Shown here in pieces: positions 7,758-16,155 of a DNA stretch of 64,000 nt; positions within the stretch are counted from its first letter, which is position 1, and each line of letters opens with the position of its first letter. This stretch comes from Erysipelothrix urinaevulpis. GTDB lineage: Bacteria > Bacillota_I > Bacilli_A > Erysipelotrichales > Erysipelotrichaceae. Location of the stretch: the NCBI RefSeq assembly GCF_009828835.1, contig NZ_WTTB01000005.1:119199-183198 (forward strand). The letters are read 5' to 3'. The notes under the pieces were generated by a model, which was given only the letters and a program-made list of their open reading frames with translations, was not told the origin of the DNA and made no database searches. Made by a program: the position numbers and the translations under genes.

Positions 7758-7783
7758 CTTTTGAATAATCAACTTAAAAAAAC

Positions 7784-7812
7784 TTGAGTTCTAATGGAAC
7801 CTGGTGTATAAT
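7784..7812 (+). promoter_or_regulatory. metK promoter
   Basis: TTGAGT (7784-7789), 17-base spacer with TG just before the hexamer, and TATAAT (7807-7812). It begins the transcript carrying the SAM riboswitch. Confidence 0.8.
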
Positions 7813-7820
7813 AAATTGTG

Positions 7821-7961
7821 CGATTATCAAGAGTTGAGGTAGAGAGTTAGCTCCATAACCTCATACCAACCTGCTTTTGCAAGGTGGTACAGCTAACATT
7901 ACGATAAACTAAACTTCTATAGGAACAGGAAGACTTAGTTTCGTTACTAAGACTTTTTTTT
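7821..7961 (+). promoter_or_regulatory. SAM riboswitch (S-box like) with terminator before metK
   Basis: The closing helix is TTATC (7824-7828) with GATAA (7903-7907). Inside are AAGAG, a GAGG/CCTC arm, and ACCAACCTGC/GCAAGGTGGT, matching the CAACC...AAGGTG core of S-box RNAs. A seven-base pseudoknot GTTAGCT/AGCTAAC joins the first arm's loop to the region after the second arm. The 3' closing strand runs into AAACTAA, which can pair with TTAGTTT of the terminator stem (7931-7953, then eight Ts); this gives the expected SAM-on/terminator, SAM-off/antiterminator switch. Conserved S-box bases deviate in places (GAGAG for GAGGGA, AGCTCC for GGCCC), so subclass is uncertain. Location before metK supports SAM sensing. 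Confidence 0.78.
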
Positions 7962-7985
7962 ATGTCGCTAGAAAAGGGGCTTTAT

Positions 7986-9080
7986 ATGTCTACTATTTAT
8001 TTTACTTCTGAAAGTGTTACAGAAGGTCATCCCGATAAAATCTGCGATCAAATTGCGGATGCATTTGTTGATGCTGCTTTACGCGTTGATAAATCATCAA
8101 AAATGGCTGTGGAGGCTACTATCAAAGATAATTTTATCTTAGTTTATGGTGAAGCCAACACTAGCGCTACAATTGATTATGAAGGAATTGCAAAAGAAGT
8201 TGTGAAAGGGATTGGCTACCTGGAAGATTTTGAAGTACTTGTAAAAGTACAGAAGCAATCATCACAAATTAATCAAGCAGTGATTGGTGAAGCAACAACA
8301 TCGGCAGGAGATCAAGGAATTATGTTTGGTTATGCTTGTAATGAAACAGAAAACTTCATGCCATTAACCATCGATTTGGCTCATAAATTAGCCAAAGGTT
8401 TAACCGATTTAAGAAAAACACACAGTTGGTTAAAACCAGATGGTAAAACACAAGTAACAGTTGCTTATGACGAAGCAATGACACCGTTATATGTTCATAC
8501 TATTTTGGTAAGTGCATCTCATGAAGAGGGCATCACGCAAGAAAAAATCCAAGAGACAATCATGAATGATTTGATTCTAAAAGTCGTTCCACAAGAATTG
8601 TTAAGAGACGATACTAAATTCATCATTAATCCAAGTGGTGCGTTCAGTATTGCAGGTCCATTCAGTGATTCAGGAACAACAGGACGAAAAATTGTTGTTG
8701 ACTCATATGGTGGATTTGGTCGTATTGGTGGTGGTTGCTTTAGTTCGAAAGATCCATCAAAAGTTGACCGTTCGGCAGCTTATTACGCAAGATATGTTGC
8801 GAAATCACTCGTTGCAGCAAAACTTTGTAATCGCGTGGAAATTCAACTTAGCTATGCAATTGGATTAAGTCAGCCATTGTCGATTCACTTAGAAACATTT
8901 GGAACAGAAGCAAAACCTAAAGAAGAAATTTTAGAAATTATTAACCGTAACTTTGATTTCTCTGTTCAAAATATTATCGATGAGCTTGATTTACTTCAAC
9001 CAATTTACCAATCTACAAGTAATTATGGTCATTTTGGTCGTGATGGTTTTACCTGGGAAACTCCAAAAAAATTAAAATAA
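7986..9080 (+). CDS. metK: S-adenosylmethionine synthetase
   Basis: Makes SAM from methionine and ATP. Visible motifs are TSESVTEGHPDKICDQ at the N-terminus, the GDQGIMFGYA hexapeptide region, and FIINPSGAF...DSYGGFGRIGGG. The product is 364 residues, shorter than the roughly 380-400 of E. coli or Bacillus, with the trimming spread through the chain. The start at 7986 is chosen because AAAAGGGG lies in front and an earlier in-frame ATG at 7962 is the last base of the terminator T run. Expression is expected to be shut off by SAM through the riboswitch. Confidence 0.96.
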   Translation: MSTIYFTSESVTEGHPDKICDQIADAFVDAALRVDKSSKMAVEATIKDNFILVYGEANTSATIDYEGIAKEVVKGIGYLEDFEVLVKVQKQSSQINQAVIGEATTSAGDQGIMFGYACNETENFMPLTIDLAHKLAKGLTDLRKTHSWLKPDGKTQVTVAYDEAMTPLYVHTILVSASHEEGITQEKIQETIMNDLILKVVPQELLRDDTKFIINPSGAFSIAGPFSDSGTTGRKIVVDSYGGFGRIGGGCFSSKDPSKVDRSAAYYARYVAKSLVAAKLCNRVEIQLSYAIGLSQPLSIHLETFGTEAKPKEEILEIINRNFDFSVQNIIDELDLLQPIYQSTSNYGHFGRDGFTWETPKKLK

Positions 9081-9099
9081 AAATGAATAAGTAATCAAT

Positions 9100-9143
9100 C
9101 CGAATGTTTAAATCTTGATAAAGATGAGAATATTCGGTTTTTT
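9100..9143 (+). terminator. Terminator after metK
   Basis: CCGAAT (9100-9105) pairs with ATTCGG (9132-9137) with a smaller ATCTT-type hairpin inside, followed by six Ts. Confidence 0.65.
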
Positions 9144-9145
9144 AT

Positions 9146-9316
9146 CGATTAGATCATGCAGGAAGAGATAACATCATCACAATATTAAAGAGACTTCGAA
9201 GTGAAGGAAAAATAATTCTTCTGACAAGTCATATTAGTGGTGATATTGAGTTATTGGCTGATGAAGTCTATCAGTTTAACAACAAGACAATTGAAAAGTT
9301 AACGAGTAATTATTGA
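9146..9316 (+). pseudogene. Remnant of an ABC-transporter ATPase, 3' end only
   Basis: One frame reads RLDHAGRDNIITILKRLRS... then EGKIILLTSHISGDIELLAD and EVYQFNNKTIEKLTSNY-stop. This matches the stretch after the Walker B/D-loop of ABC ATPases: LD..G, the KxIxLTSH H-loop with its histidine, and LADxVYxxxxGxI. There is no start codon, no Walker A and no signature motif upstream; the frame opens inside the metK terminator. It is best read as the surviving 56 codons of a deleted ABC ATPase gene. Confidence 0.7.
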
Positions 9317-9339
9317 TTATCTATCAAAATGAAGCTTCA

Positions 9340-9372
9340 AAAAAGACAACATTTTTATACGATGTTGTCTTT
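9340..9372 (-). terminator. Terminator of tmcAL
   Basis: Perfect 11-bp stem AAAGACAACAT/ATGTTGTCTTT read on the minus strand, with T run. The stop codon of tmcAL lies in the loop. Confidence 0.85.
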
Positions 9373-10431
9373 TTTTATGATGATTGGAGCTTGTTTTTCA
9401 CGTTGAAGTGTTGCTTGATAATATTCTTTTGAGTAGGGGCTTGCATAAATAGCACTTGCATTGAGCTCTTGATCTTTGAGAGCATAGTCTTTGAAAGAAG
9501 AACAGGTCAACAAGTGATCTTTATGCTCAGATAGGTAGGTTTGTCCTTTTTCGTTAAAACCTAAGATCCGTGCGTGTGGTGGGAAGTGTACCGAATCTTT
9601 TTTATGATTCAATAAGGTGTTGAATAAAGTTCGTTTAATCTTACTCTCTGTATAGCGCTTAGAGGTGGTTTTTTGGATGAGTTGATTTAATGGGAGTGAG
9701 CGGTGTTTTAAAAAAAGATTCTCAATGCCTTCATCCATCAAGAGATTTGATTGAAGCGTTGTAGCGTCTTGGTGATGCCACAAGAGTCTAAATAAGGAGT
9801 CGTAATCAGTTAAAGAATGAATTTGCTTGGAAAAATTCATAGGGGTAAATTGACTCATATCAAGCTTATTTTTATAATTATGACGGATTGCACTGGCCGA
9901 TACAATGTTACCATTGAGGTTTTTGTCTTTATAATTGTTTGTTCTTTGGATTGTGTAAGTGTTCATTGCATATTGTTGGGCGTATTTTTCATACAATGAA
10001 CCAAGAAGATCATTTGGTTTCAAGTTATTAGGATTGCTTGCTTTAGCAAAACTAGATCCATCACTCATTGTTTTTGGATCAAAGACTGGTGTTGCTTGTT
10101 TTTCGTTTGTCTCGGAACCATATACGATCGTGTCCACTTGAAGATAAGATAATAATCGGATCGCTGATTCTACAAAAATATCAGCGCGTTGCATGACAAA
10201 ATAGGTTGGAATTTCGATGACAATATCGACTCCAGCTTCTAATGCGGCACGCGTTCGAGCCCATTTATTAATAAATGCGGGTTCCCCACGTTGCACAAAA
10301 TTAGGGGACATAGCCGCAATTAAAACATCGGCATCACTGATTTCACGAGCTTTATTTATGTGATAAATATGTCCATTATGGAAAGGGTTATATTCAACCA
10401 CAATTCCACATACTTTTAAATTAGTTTCCAT
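9355..10431 (-). CDS. tmcAL: tRNA(Met) cytidine acetate ligase TmcAL
   Basis: A 358-residue nucleotidyltransferase-fold enzyme that activates acetate with ATP to make N4-acetylcytidine at the wobble base of elongator tRNA-Met. The N-terminal GIVVEYNPFHNGHIYHI (HxGH-type motif), MSPNFVQRGEPAFINKWARTRAAL and VYGSE segments are diagnostic. The start lacks any Shine-Dalgarno; TGCTAAAAT ends six bases before the ATG, so the mRNA is probably leaderless. It diverges from trmB. Confidence 0.92.
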   Translation of the reverse strand: METNLKVCGIVVEYNPFHNGHIYHINKAREISDADVLIAAMSPNFVQRGEPAFINKWARTRAALEAGVDIVIEIPTYFVMQRADIFVESAIRLLSYLQVDTIVYGSETNEKQATPVFDPKTMSDGSSFAKASNPNNLKPNDLLGSLYEKYAQQYAMNTYTIQRTNNYKDKNLNGNIVSASAIRHNYKNKLDMSQFTPMNFSKQIHSLTDYDSLFRLLWHHQDATTLQSNLLMDEGIENLFLKHRSLPLNQLIQKTTSKRYTESKIKRTLFNTLLNHKKDSVHFPPHARILGFNEKGQTYLSEHKDHLLTCSSFKDYALKDQELNASAIYASPYSKEYYQATLQREKQAPIIIKKDNIV

Positions 10432-10446
10432 GACTTTATTTTAGCA
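10432..10446 (-). promoter_or_regulatory. Extended -10 promoter abutting tmcAL
   Basis: On the minus strand TGCTAAAAT, then AAAGTC, then ATG: the same hexamer-N6-ATG spacing seen at 4326, 21337 and 32263. Confidence 0.6.
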
Positions 10447-10473
10447 TAGTTTCACCAAATTTACTGCTAATCA

Positions 10474-10482
10474 TGTTACAAT
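10474..10482 (+). promoter_or_regulatory. Extended -10 element of the trmB operon
   Basis: TGTTACAAT 30 bases before trmB; the likely start point leaves a short leader with AGAGGT. No convincing -35 is seen. Confidence 0.5.
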
Positions 10483-10511
10483 ATAACTGTATGGAATAGA
10501 GGTAACAATAC

Positions 10512-11156
10512 ATGAGAATGCGTAAAAAACCTTGGAGTAAAGATATCTTTACTCAGTATGAAGATTACTATATGGAACCAAGTGATCAATATAAAGGACA
10601 ATGGAAAAACAAATTAAAAAGTAAATCATTACGATTAGAGATTGGAGCGGGGAAGGGTGATTACTGGCATGGGTTAGCAAAGCTGTATCCCCAAGCAGGT
10701 GTTATCGCCATTGAGCGTGATTATACTGCAAGTTCAATCGCTCTTAGAAAATTGAAAGAAAACCCACGTGATAACCAGTTTTGGATCTTAGGTGATGCCG
10801 TTAATTTATTGGATGTTTTTGCTCCTAATGAGTTAGATGTTATTCACCTTAATTTTTCCGATCCTTGGCCCAAAAAACGTCATCATAAACGTCGTTTAAC
10901 GTATAAGACACAATTAGATATCTATCATACGTTACTCAATGAAAATGGTGAAATTTGGTTCAAGACAGATAACCGTAAATTATTTAATGATTCGGTGATT
11001 TATTTTGATCAACATAAATTTGATTTGATTGAATTTGATGTTGATTTTAGATGTGAAGAACAAATTGATCCCTTCACAGAATATGAGAGAAAATTTACAG
11101 AAATGGGAATGCCAATTTACCGAGGCGTATGGAGGAAAAATAACAATGCTAAATAA
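10512..11156 (+). CDS. trmB: tRNA (guanine-N7-)-methyltransferase
   Basis: A 214-residue SAM-dependent enzyme forming m7G46 in tRNA. LEIGAGKGDY is the SAM-binding motif and FSDPWPKKRHHKRRLT the TrmB signature. Length is normal. It is the first gene of a long plus-strand run to ccpA and overlaps the M42 peptidase start by 11 bases. The order trmB-ytoP matches Bacillus. Confidence 0.96.
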   Translation: MRMRKKPWSKDIFTQYEDYYMEPSDQYKGQWKNKLKSKSLRLEIGAGKGDYWHGLAKLYPQAGVIAIERDYTASSIALRKLKENPRDNQFWILGDAVNLLDVFAPNELDVIHLNFSDPWPKKRHHKRRLTYKTQLDIYHTLLNENGEIWFKTDNRKLFNDSVIYFDQHKFDLIEFDVDFRCEEQIDPFTEYERKFTEMGMPIYRGVWRKNNNAK

Positions 11157-12210
11157 ACAACAATTAACATGGTTTAAAGAATTGACACAAATTGATGGTG
11201 TGAGTGGTCATGAGCATGAGGTTGCGCGTTATTTAGAAAAAGAATACGGCAAGTATACCGATGAAATTATTCGTGATAATCTTGGAAGCATTGCGGGTGT
11301 AAAACGCAGTAAGAAAGAAAATGCACCCAAAGTATTAGTCTTAGGTCATATGGATGAGATCGGTTTTTTAGTTAAGGACATCACTGAGACAGGAGTCTTG
11401 AAAATTCATGCTGTGGGTGGATGGTTTAGCCAAACGTTACTAGCGCATCGAATTCGCTTGACAAACCGTCATGGTCAAAAATTTGCTGGAACAATAGGGA
11501 GTATTCCACCTCATATGTTAACGCCTGCTGAACGAAGTAAGCCTATGACAATTGACCAAATGATTGTGGATGTGGGAGCTAAAAATAAAGATGCTGTGTT
11601 AGCAATGGGCATTCAAATTGGTGATATGGTTGTTGTTCAAGGTGACTTTGTAGAATTGGATGCTGGCAATCGTCTATTAGCGAAAGCCTTCGACAACCGT
11701 TATGGTTGTGTAATGGGTCTTGATTTGTTTGAACAATTAAAAGACGTTGAGTTAGATTTTGATCTCTATATTGGAGCAAGTGTTCAAGAAGAAGTTGGCC
11801 TTAGAGGGGCACAGACTTTGTCGCAAATGATTAACCCTGATTTTGCGATTATTCTTGATTGTTCACCAGCTAACGATGCTCTAGATCAAAGTGCACTTGG
11901 AAAGCTAGGGGATGGTGTTTTAATTCGAGTCATGGATGGAAGTATGATTGCGAACAAAGAAATTCTTTATCATTTCGTAGATACCTGTGAAAAATACGAT
12001 ATTGACCATCAGTATTATTATTCTAATGGCGGTACTGATGCTGGTATTGTGCATAAAGTTCATGATGGTGTTAAGACATTAACTTGCTGTGTATGTGCTC
12101 GTAATATTCATACATCAAGCAGTATCTTGGATGTGCATGATTATTTATCGGCACAAAAAGGAATTGTTAAGTTCTTAACTGAAACTGTTTGGGGTGATGT
12201 GCTTGCGTAA
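11146..12210 (+). CDS. M42-family glutamyl aminopeptidase (YtoP/FrvX type)
   Basis: A 354-residue dizinc aminopeptidase of family M42. Metal ligands are in GHMDEIG, the DNRYG aspartate, the QEEVGLRGA glutamate pair, DCSPAND and the C-terminal NIHTSSSILDVHD. The start at 11146 follows a clean GGAGG and overlaps trmB; the frame is open further up only because of the overlap. Such enzymes trim N-terminal acidic residues from peptides in the cytoplasm. The trmB-M42 neighbourhood is conserved in Bacillus (ytoP). Confidence 0.92.
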   Translation: MLNKQQLTWFKELTQIDGVSGHEHEVARYLEKEYGKYTDEIIRDNLGSIAGVKRSKKENAPKVLVLGHMDEIGFLVKDITETGVLKIHAVGGWFSQTLLAHRIRLTNRHGQKFAGTIGSIPPHMLTPAERSKPMTIDQMIVDVGAKNKDAVLAMGIQIGDMVVVQGDFVELDAGNRLLAKAFDNRYGCVMGLDLFEQLKDVELDFDLYIGASVQEEVGLRGAQTLSQMINPDFAIILDCSPANDALDQSALGKLGDGVLIRVMDGSMIANKEILYHFVDTCEKYDIDHQYYYSNGGTDAGIVHKVHDGVKTLTCCVCARNIHTSSSILDVHDYLSAQKGIVKFLTETVWGDVLA

Positions 12211-12874
12211 GATTTTATTAGTGATAGCAAGTCTAGCGTTATTGACGGCATGTCAGCCAAAACCTGTCGATTTTAATAAAACGATGGAAGAAAGCTTAGC
12301 CAGACCCTTGGTATCAGGTACAAACCATAACAAACCTTTCTATAAGTATTATCTCCCCCCAAATGCTGGTGTTAAATCCGGGACTCAATTAGCAAGTTTG
12401 ATTGAAGTTGAAAAACAACAAATTATGATGAATCTCAAAGTAAGTCGTGTTGTTGCGAGTCAACATGGCGATGGTGAAGTTAATCTCGTTAAACCCAAGA
12501 ATGAAAAAATCGTATTTAGTGAAGACAATCGTTACTTAGATCAAGAAGATATTGAACGCAGTGTTTTGATGTCTGTTTATGAGTTTAAAGATAATAACTA
12601 TATGGTAATGATTGAAAATGATTTTATTGAAATGATTAGTTTGGTGAATCAAGCAAATTATGATTTTATGGTAGAGCAAATGATTATGATATTAAGAAGT
12701 GTACAGGTTGAGGAAAGACGTGTATTTGAAGCGTATTCTAATAAGGAAATTGTTCAGGATTCAACAATCCAAACAGATTTCTTTGAGCATGTTGTTCCAG
12801 AAGATGGAAACTTAATCGATATGTACAATCAATTGCATCCAGACGATAAGATAGAAGAACAAGAGGTGGAGTAA
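12203..12874 (+). CDS. Putative lipoprotein of unknown function
   Basis: About 223 residues. The N-terminus RKILLVIASLALLTACQPK is a lipoprotein signal with lipobox LTAC, so the mature protein starts at that cysteine and is anchored to the outer face of the membrane. The rest is soluble, hydrophilic and mixed, ending in an acidic EEQEVE tail. The best start is TTG at 12203, six bases after GGGGTG; an ATG at 12197 is also in frame. It overlaps the M42 gene and is followed after 2 bases by the next gene. I recognise no family. Confidence 0.75.
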   Translation: MRKILLVIASLALLTACQPKPVDFNKTMEESLARPLVSGTNHNKPFYKYYLPPNAGVKSGTQLASLIEVEKQQIMMNLKVSRVVASQHGDGEVNLVKPKNEKIVFSEDNRYLDQEDIERSVLMSVYEFKDNNYMVMIENDFIEMISLVNQANYDFMVEQMIMILRSVQVEERRVFEAYSNKEIVQDSTIQTDFFEHVVPEDGNLIDMYNQLHPDDKIEEQEVE

Positions 12875-12876
12875 AG

Positions 12877-13479
12877 ATGTTCCGAAAAATTGTATCCCTG
12901 TTATTTCAAGAAGAAGAAATAGTGCTTGAAGAAGATTTGGATATTGAGGGTGAAGAGAGTATTGATATCCCTGAAATGAAGCCAATATCGGTCTTGAATA
13001 AAGAAGAAAAAGATAAAGAATTAATGAAAAAAAGTCAAGTCGTTGAGGAGGTTCAAGCTTCAGAGAAAGCAAGTTTTAAAACTGAAATTAATGAAGATAA
13101 GGAAAAACCAAGGTCCAATCGAATTGATGTTGATGGCGAAGAAAAGGCAAAGGAAGTCTATGAAATGCCTAAAATGAAGAAGAAGCCAGTTATTGTTGAG
13201 AAGGATTATAAACCTCAAGAGATCATTAGTCCTATTTTTGGTGGCAATAATGAAGAGCCACAGGTTAAGAAAACAAAAGCAAAAACAGTGAAGAAAAACA
13301 AACCGAGTACAACTGTTATCAGTCCAATGTATGGAATGATTGAAGACTTGGAAGAAGAAGAATTTGATGAAAATATATTAACGTATGATTTGAAAGATAT
13401 GTTAACGCCTTCTGAAGAATCAGAGGAAGTTCAAGTATCGTTATATGACTTTTTGGAGGACTTAGATGATGAACAATAA
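12877..13479 (+). CDS. Acidic, probably disordered protein with repeated ISP-x-[FY]-G motif
   Basis: A 200-residue, charge-rich protein. An amphipathic start (MFRKIVSLLF) is followed by an acidic stretch, a lysine-rich linker and two copies of a short motif: ISPIFG (residues 117-122) and ISPMYG (148-153), each set in basic/acidic surroundings. The C-terminus is acidic (DFLEDLDDEQ). No folded domain is apparent. It lies between the lipoprotein gene and murC, with which it overlaps by 14 bases. The layout suggests a membrane-skimming adaptor using short linear motifs; that is inference. Function unknown. Confidence 0.75.
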   Translation: MFRKIVSLLFQEEEIVLEEDLDIEGEESIDIPEMKPISVLNKEEKDKELMKKSQVVEEVQASEKASFKTEINEDKEKPRSNRIDVDGEEKAKEVYEMPKMKKKPVIVEKDYKPQEIISPIFGGNNEEPQVKKTKAKTVKKNKPSTTVISPMYGMIEDLEEEEFDENILTYDLKDMLTPSEESEEVQVSLYDFLEDLDDEQ

Positions 13480-14788
13480 GACTGTCTATTTCATTGGAAT
13501 AAAAGGAACAGGAATGGCATCGTTGGCAAAAATCTGCCATAATCTTGGTTACACAGTCTTGGGGTCTGATATTGATCGTCACTTCTTTACTGAAGATAGT
13601 TTAAAAGAGTTAAATATACCAATTTTGTCTTTTGATGCTAATAATATCAAAGATGATTATATTGTTGTAATTGGTAATGCTTTCACTAACGATAATGTCG
13701 AAGTAAAGGCTGCAAAGGAAAACTCGAATATCGAACGTTATTCCTATCATGATTTTCTTGGAAAGATGATGAATGATTATCGAACAATTACAGTGAGTGG
13801 ATCACATGGTAAAACGACAACAACTACCTTGCTTCATGATATGTTATCTTATTCTCAAAAAGCTGGGACCCTGATTGGTGATGGTCGTGGATTCTTGGAT
13901 TTAGATGATACCTATTTTTCTGTTGAAGCGTGTGAATACCGTCGTCATTTTCTTTCATATCATCCTAATATCGCGATTATGACAAATTTTGAAATTGATC
14001 ATGTTGACTATTTTAAAGATGAAAGAGATTATCTATCAGCATTTGAAGAGTTTTCAAAAAATGTGAGTGAGTTATTGATTGTGTATGGCGATGATGAGCA
14101 TTTAGAACGCATGCACTTATCAGGAAACATTATTACTTACGGTTTTACAAGTGGCAATGATATCTATGTAAAAAACATGGACAAGATGCATGATTCGACA
14201 GCGTTTGATGTTTATTATAAAGATCAAAAAATTCATCGTTTTAACTTACCAATTGTTGGAGACCACATGGTTTTAAATTCATTGGCAGTTATTGCAGTGG
14301 GTATTTATGAAGGTATAACCGTCGAACAAATGGAAATGGGTTTAAGAAATTTTAAAGGTGCTTTAAGACGCTTTGTCATTGAAGAAGGTAAAGAGAATAT
14401 TTATATTGATGATTATGCTCATCATCCTACAGAAATTGATGTGACATTAAAAGCGGCAAAAACACGTTATCCTGATCGGAAGATTGTCGCAATCTTTAAA
14501 GGCCATCGAGTTGGGAGATTGCATTATTTTCAAGATCAATTTGCGTCGTCATTAGGTCAAGCTGATGAGGTTTGCTTGATGCCTTTCACAAGTATTGACG
14601 ATTATGAAGAAGGAATCGATATGGATATTGATGATTTACAAACCATGATTCCTGGAAGTCATTTGATTGATTTGGATGAGCAAAGTTTGGATTTATTACA
14701 AAGTTTTGGACCGGCTGTGTATGTTTTCATGAGTTCGAAGGATATTTATGATTTACGAGATGCTTTGAAACTCCGTTACAACGATTGA
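13466..14788 (+). CDS. murC: UDP-N-acetylmuramate--L-alanine ligase
   Basis: Adds L-alanine to UDP-MurNAc in peptidoglycan precursor synthesis. The 440-residue protein has the N-terminal GIKGTGMASLA nucleotide loop, the ATP-binding GSHGKTTTT, EACEYRRHFLSY typical of Firmicute MurC, and DDYAHHPTEI. GGAGG lies before the ATG at 13466 and the gene overlaps its predecessor. Position before ytxG-ytxH-ccpA is conserved with Bacillus. Confidence 0.96.
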   Translation: MMNNKTVYFIGIKGTGMASLAKICHNLGYTVLGSDIDRHFFTEDSLKELNIPILSFDANNIKDDYIVVIGNAFTNDNVEVKAAKENSNIERYSYHDFLGKMMNDYRTITVSGSHGKTTTTTLLHDMLSYSQKAGTLIGDGRGFLDLDDTYFSVEACEYRRHFLSYHPNIAIMTNFEIDHVDYFKDERDYLSAFEEFSKNVSELLIVYGDDEHLERMHLSGNIITYGFTSGNDIYVKNMDKMHDSTAFDVYYKDQKIHRFNLPIVGDHMVLNSLAVIAVGIYEGITVEQMEMGLRNFKGALRRFVIEEGKENIYIDDYAHHPTEIDVTLKAAKTRYPDRKIVAIFKGHRVGRLHYFQDQFASSLGQADEVCLMPFTSIDDYEEGIDMDIDDLQTMIPGSHLIDLDEQSLDLLQSFGPAVYVFMSSKDIYDLRDALKLRYND

Positions 14789-14840
14789 AAACTTTTTCAG
14801 AAAGCGTTATAATTAAGAGTATAGAGAGGTGGCGACAAGT

Positions 14841-15239
14841 ATGGTAGATGATTTACTTTTAAGTTTGAATGAATTATCATCAGTATTAATTCCAGTAGTT
14901 GCTCTAATTTGTTTAATTCTATTAGCACTGCTTTTATATCGAGTATACCTTGTGTTGAAACGCTTACCACAAACACTTGATAAAGTTGAAAAGGTACTTG
15001 AAAGTACCAATGATTCAGTAGAGAAGTTAGAAAAACCATTAGATACCTTAAATAATGTTTCAGGCACTGTAGATATGGTGAATAATGCTACAGCAGGTGC
15101 AGTGAATTCGATTGCTTCTTTTTCATTGAAGCACTCTGATGCATTGTTGAATAGTATGAAGGATTTAGTGGGTAAAAAGAAGCATAAGAATGAAGAAGAT
15201 GAATATACAGAGGAGGATTTCGGAGTCTATGATGAATAA
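14841..15239 (+). CDS. YtxG-like DUF948 protein
   Basis: A 132-residue protein with one membrane helix (about residues 15-37) followed by a heptad-rich stretch (LPQTLDKVEKVLESTNDSVEKL) and a charged acidic tail. This is the DUF948 layout of Bacillus YtxG, a general-stress protein of unclear role. The ATG at 14841 lies eight bases after GAGGTGG; a GTG at 14829 is an alternative. It overlaps the next gene by 8 bases. Confidence 0.75.
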   Translation: MVDDLLLSLNELSSVLIPVVALICLILLALLLYRVYLVLKRLPQTLDKVEKVLESTNDSVEKLEKPLDTLNNVSGTVDMVNNATAGAVNSIASFSLKHSDALLNSMKDLVGKKKHKNEEDEYTEEDFGVYDE

Positions 15240-16155
15240 ACACGAAGAATTATTAAATGCACTTGTATATGAAATTGATAACTTGGTCTATGACTTCTAT
15301 AGTACAAGTAATGAATTAATTGCGAAAAAAAGTGGTCAAGATCAGTTGCTTGATTTTCGTGATAAAGCAGTGGATACAATTAATACAATGAATGTCCGTT
15401 CACTAGAGATGATATCTCAATTGAAGAAACAAGAGTATATCGAAGAGCGAGCAGAGCAACTTGTCGTTAAAAACAAGGAATTAATTGAATCAAGTTTGGA
15501 AGTGATCGAATCATCACCTAATAAAAGTGAACTACTTGAAGATTTAGGTAAATTATCAAGTACTATGTATGAATCAGCAAAAGATGTTGTTGCTAAAGTT
15601 GAGGCATCAGGCGTTATTGATCGCTTTGTTAATAAAACAAAAGAAGGCTTTGATGACTTTGTTAATCATCCAACGGTCAAACGTGGAGCAGACGTCGTAA
15701 AAGAAAAAACGCAAGAAGCTGTTGATGCAAGTTCAGATGCTTTTAAAAAAGGCAGTGAAAAATTTGGTGAATGGTTAGAAGAAACAAAAAAAGATGTTAA
15801 AGAGACCGCAGATGATCTTGAAGATCATGTTGATGAGGTTAAAGATAACGCAGTTCAATTTATTGATGTAGCAGATGATACAATTGAAACAATTGTGGAT
15901 GATGTGAGTGATTTATCAGAAGATGTGAAAGATGACATAGAAGACATTGCAGAAACAAGTATTGAGTCGGTTGATGAAGTACTTGCCAATGCAAAAGAAG
16001 CTACGAAAGATGGAGCTGAATCGGTTATTGATAAAGTAAAAGATATTGATGAGGATATAATTGTCTTTCTAGAAAAAAGTGAGAAAAAAGTCCAAGATGC
16101 AATAGATGATTTAGGGCAGGAGGACAAGAAAGATGAAAAGAGTAACGATTTATGA
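15232..16155 (+). CDS. YtxH-like coiled-coil stress protein, long acidic form
   Basis: A 307-residue, entirely helical-looking, highly charged protein. Residues from about 120 on have amphipathic 11-residue-like repeats rich in D, E, K and V (for example DDVSDLSEDVKDDIEDIAE), reminiscent of apolipoprotein or LEA-like helices. No membrane helix is evident. The place between the DUF948 gene and ccpA is that of ytxH in Bacillus, but it is about twice as long, so I give no symbol. Start chosen at 15232 (GGAG six bases before). Confidence 0.65.
   Translation: MNKHEELLNALVYEIDNLVYDFYSTSNELIAKKSGQDQLLDFRDKAVDTINTMNVRSLEMISQLKKQEYIEERAEQLVVKNKELIESSLEVIESSPNKSELLEDLGKLSSTMYESAKDVVAKVEASGVIDRFVNKTKEGFDDFVNHPTVKRGADVVKEKTQEAVDASSDAFKKGSEKFGEWLEETKKDVKETADDLEDHVDEVKDNAVQFIDVADDTIETIVDDVSDLSEDVKDDIEDIAETSIESVDEVLANAKEATKDGAESVIDKVKDIDEDIIVFLEKSEKKVQDAIDDLGQEDKKDEKSNDL

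Noticed and set aside
7962..7985. ATG start of metK at 7962
   Set aside because: It is formed by the terminator T run and has no ribosome site; 7986 fits both RBS and family N-terminus.
9355..9357. tmcAL truncated by the terminator
   Set aside because: The stop codon in the hairpin loop gives a protein of acceptable length; overlap of stop and terminator recurs at 7735 and 23065.
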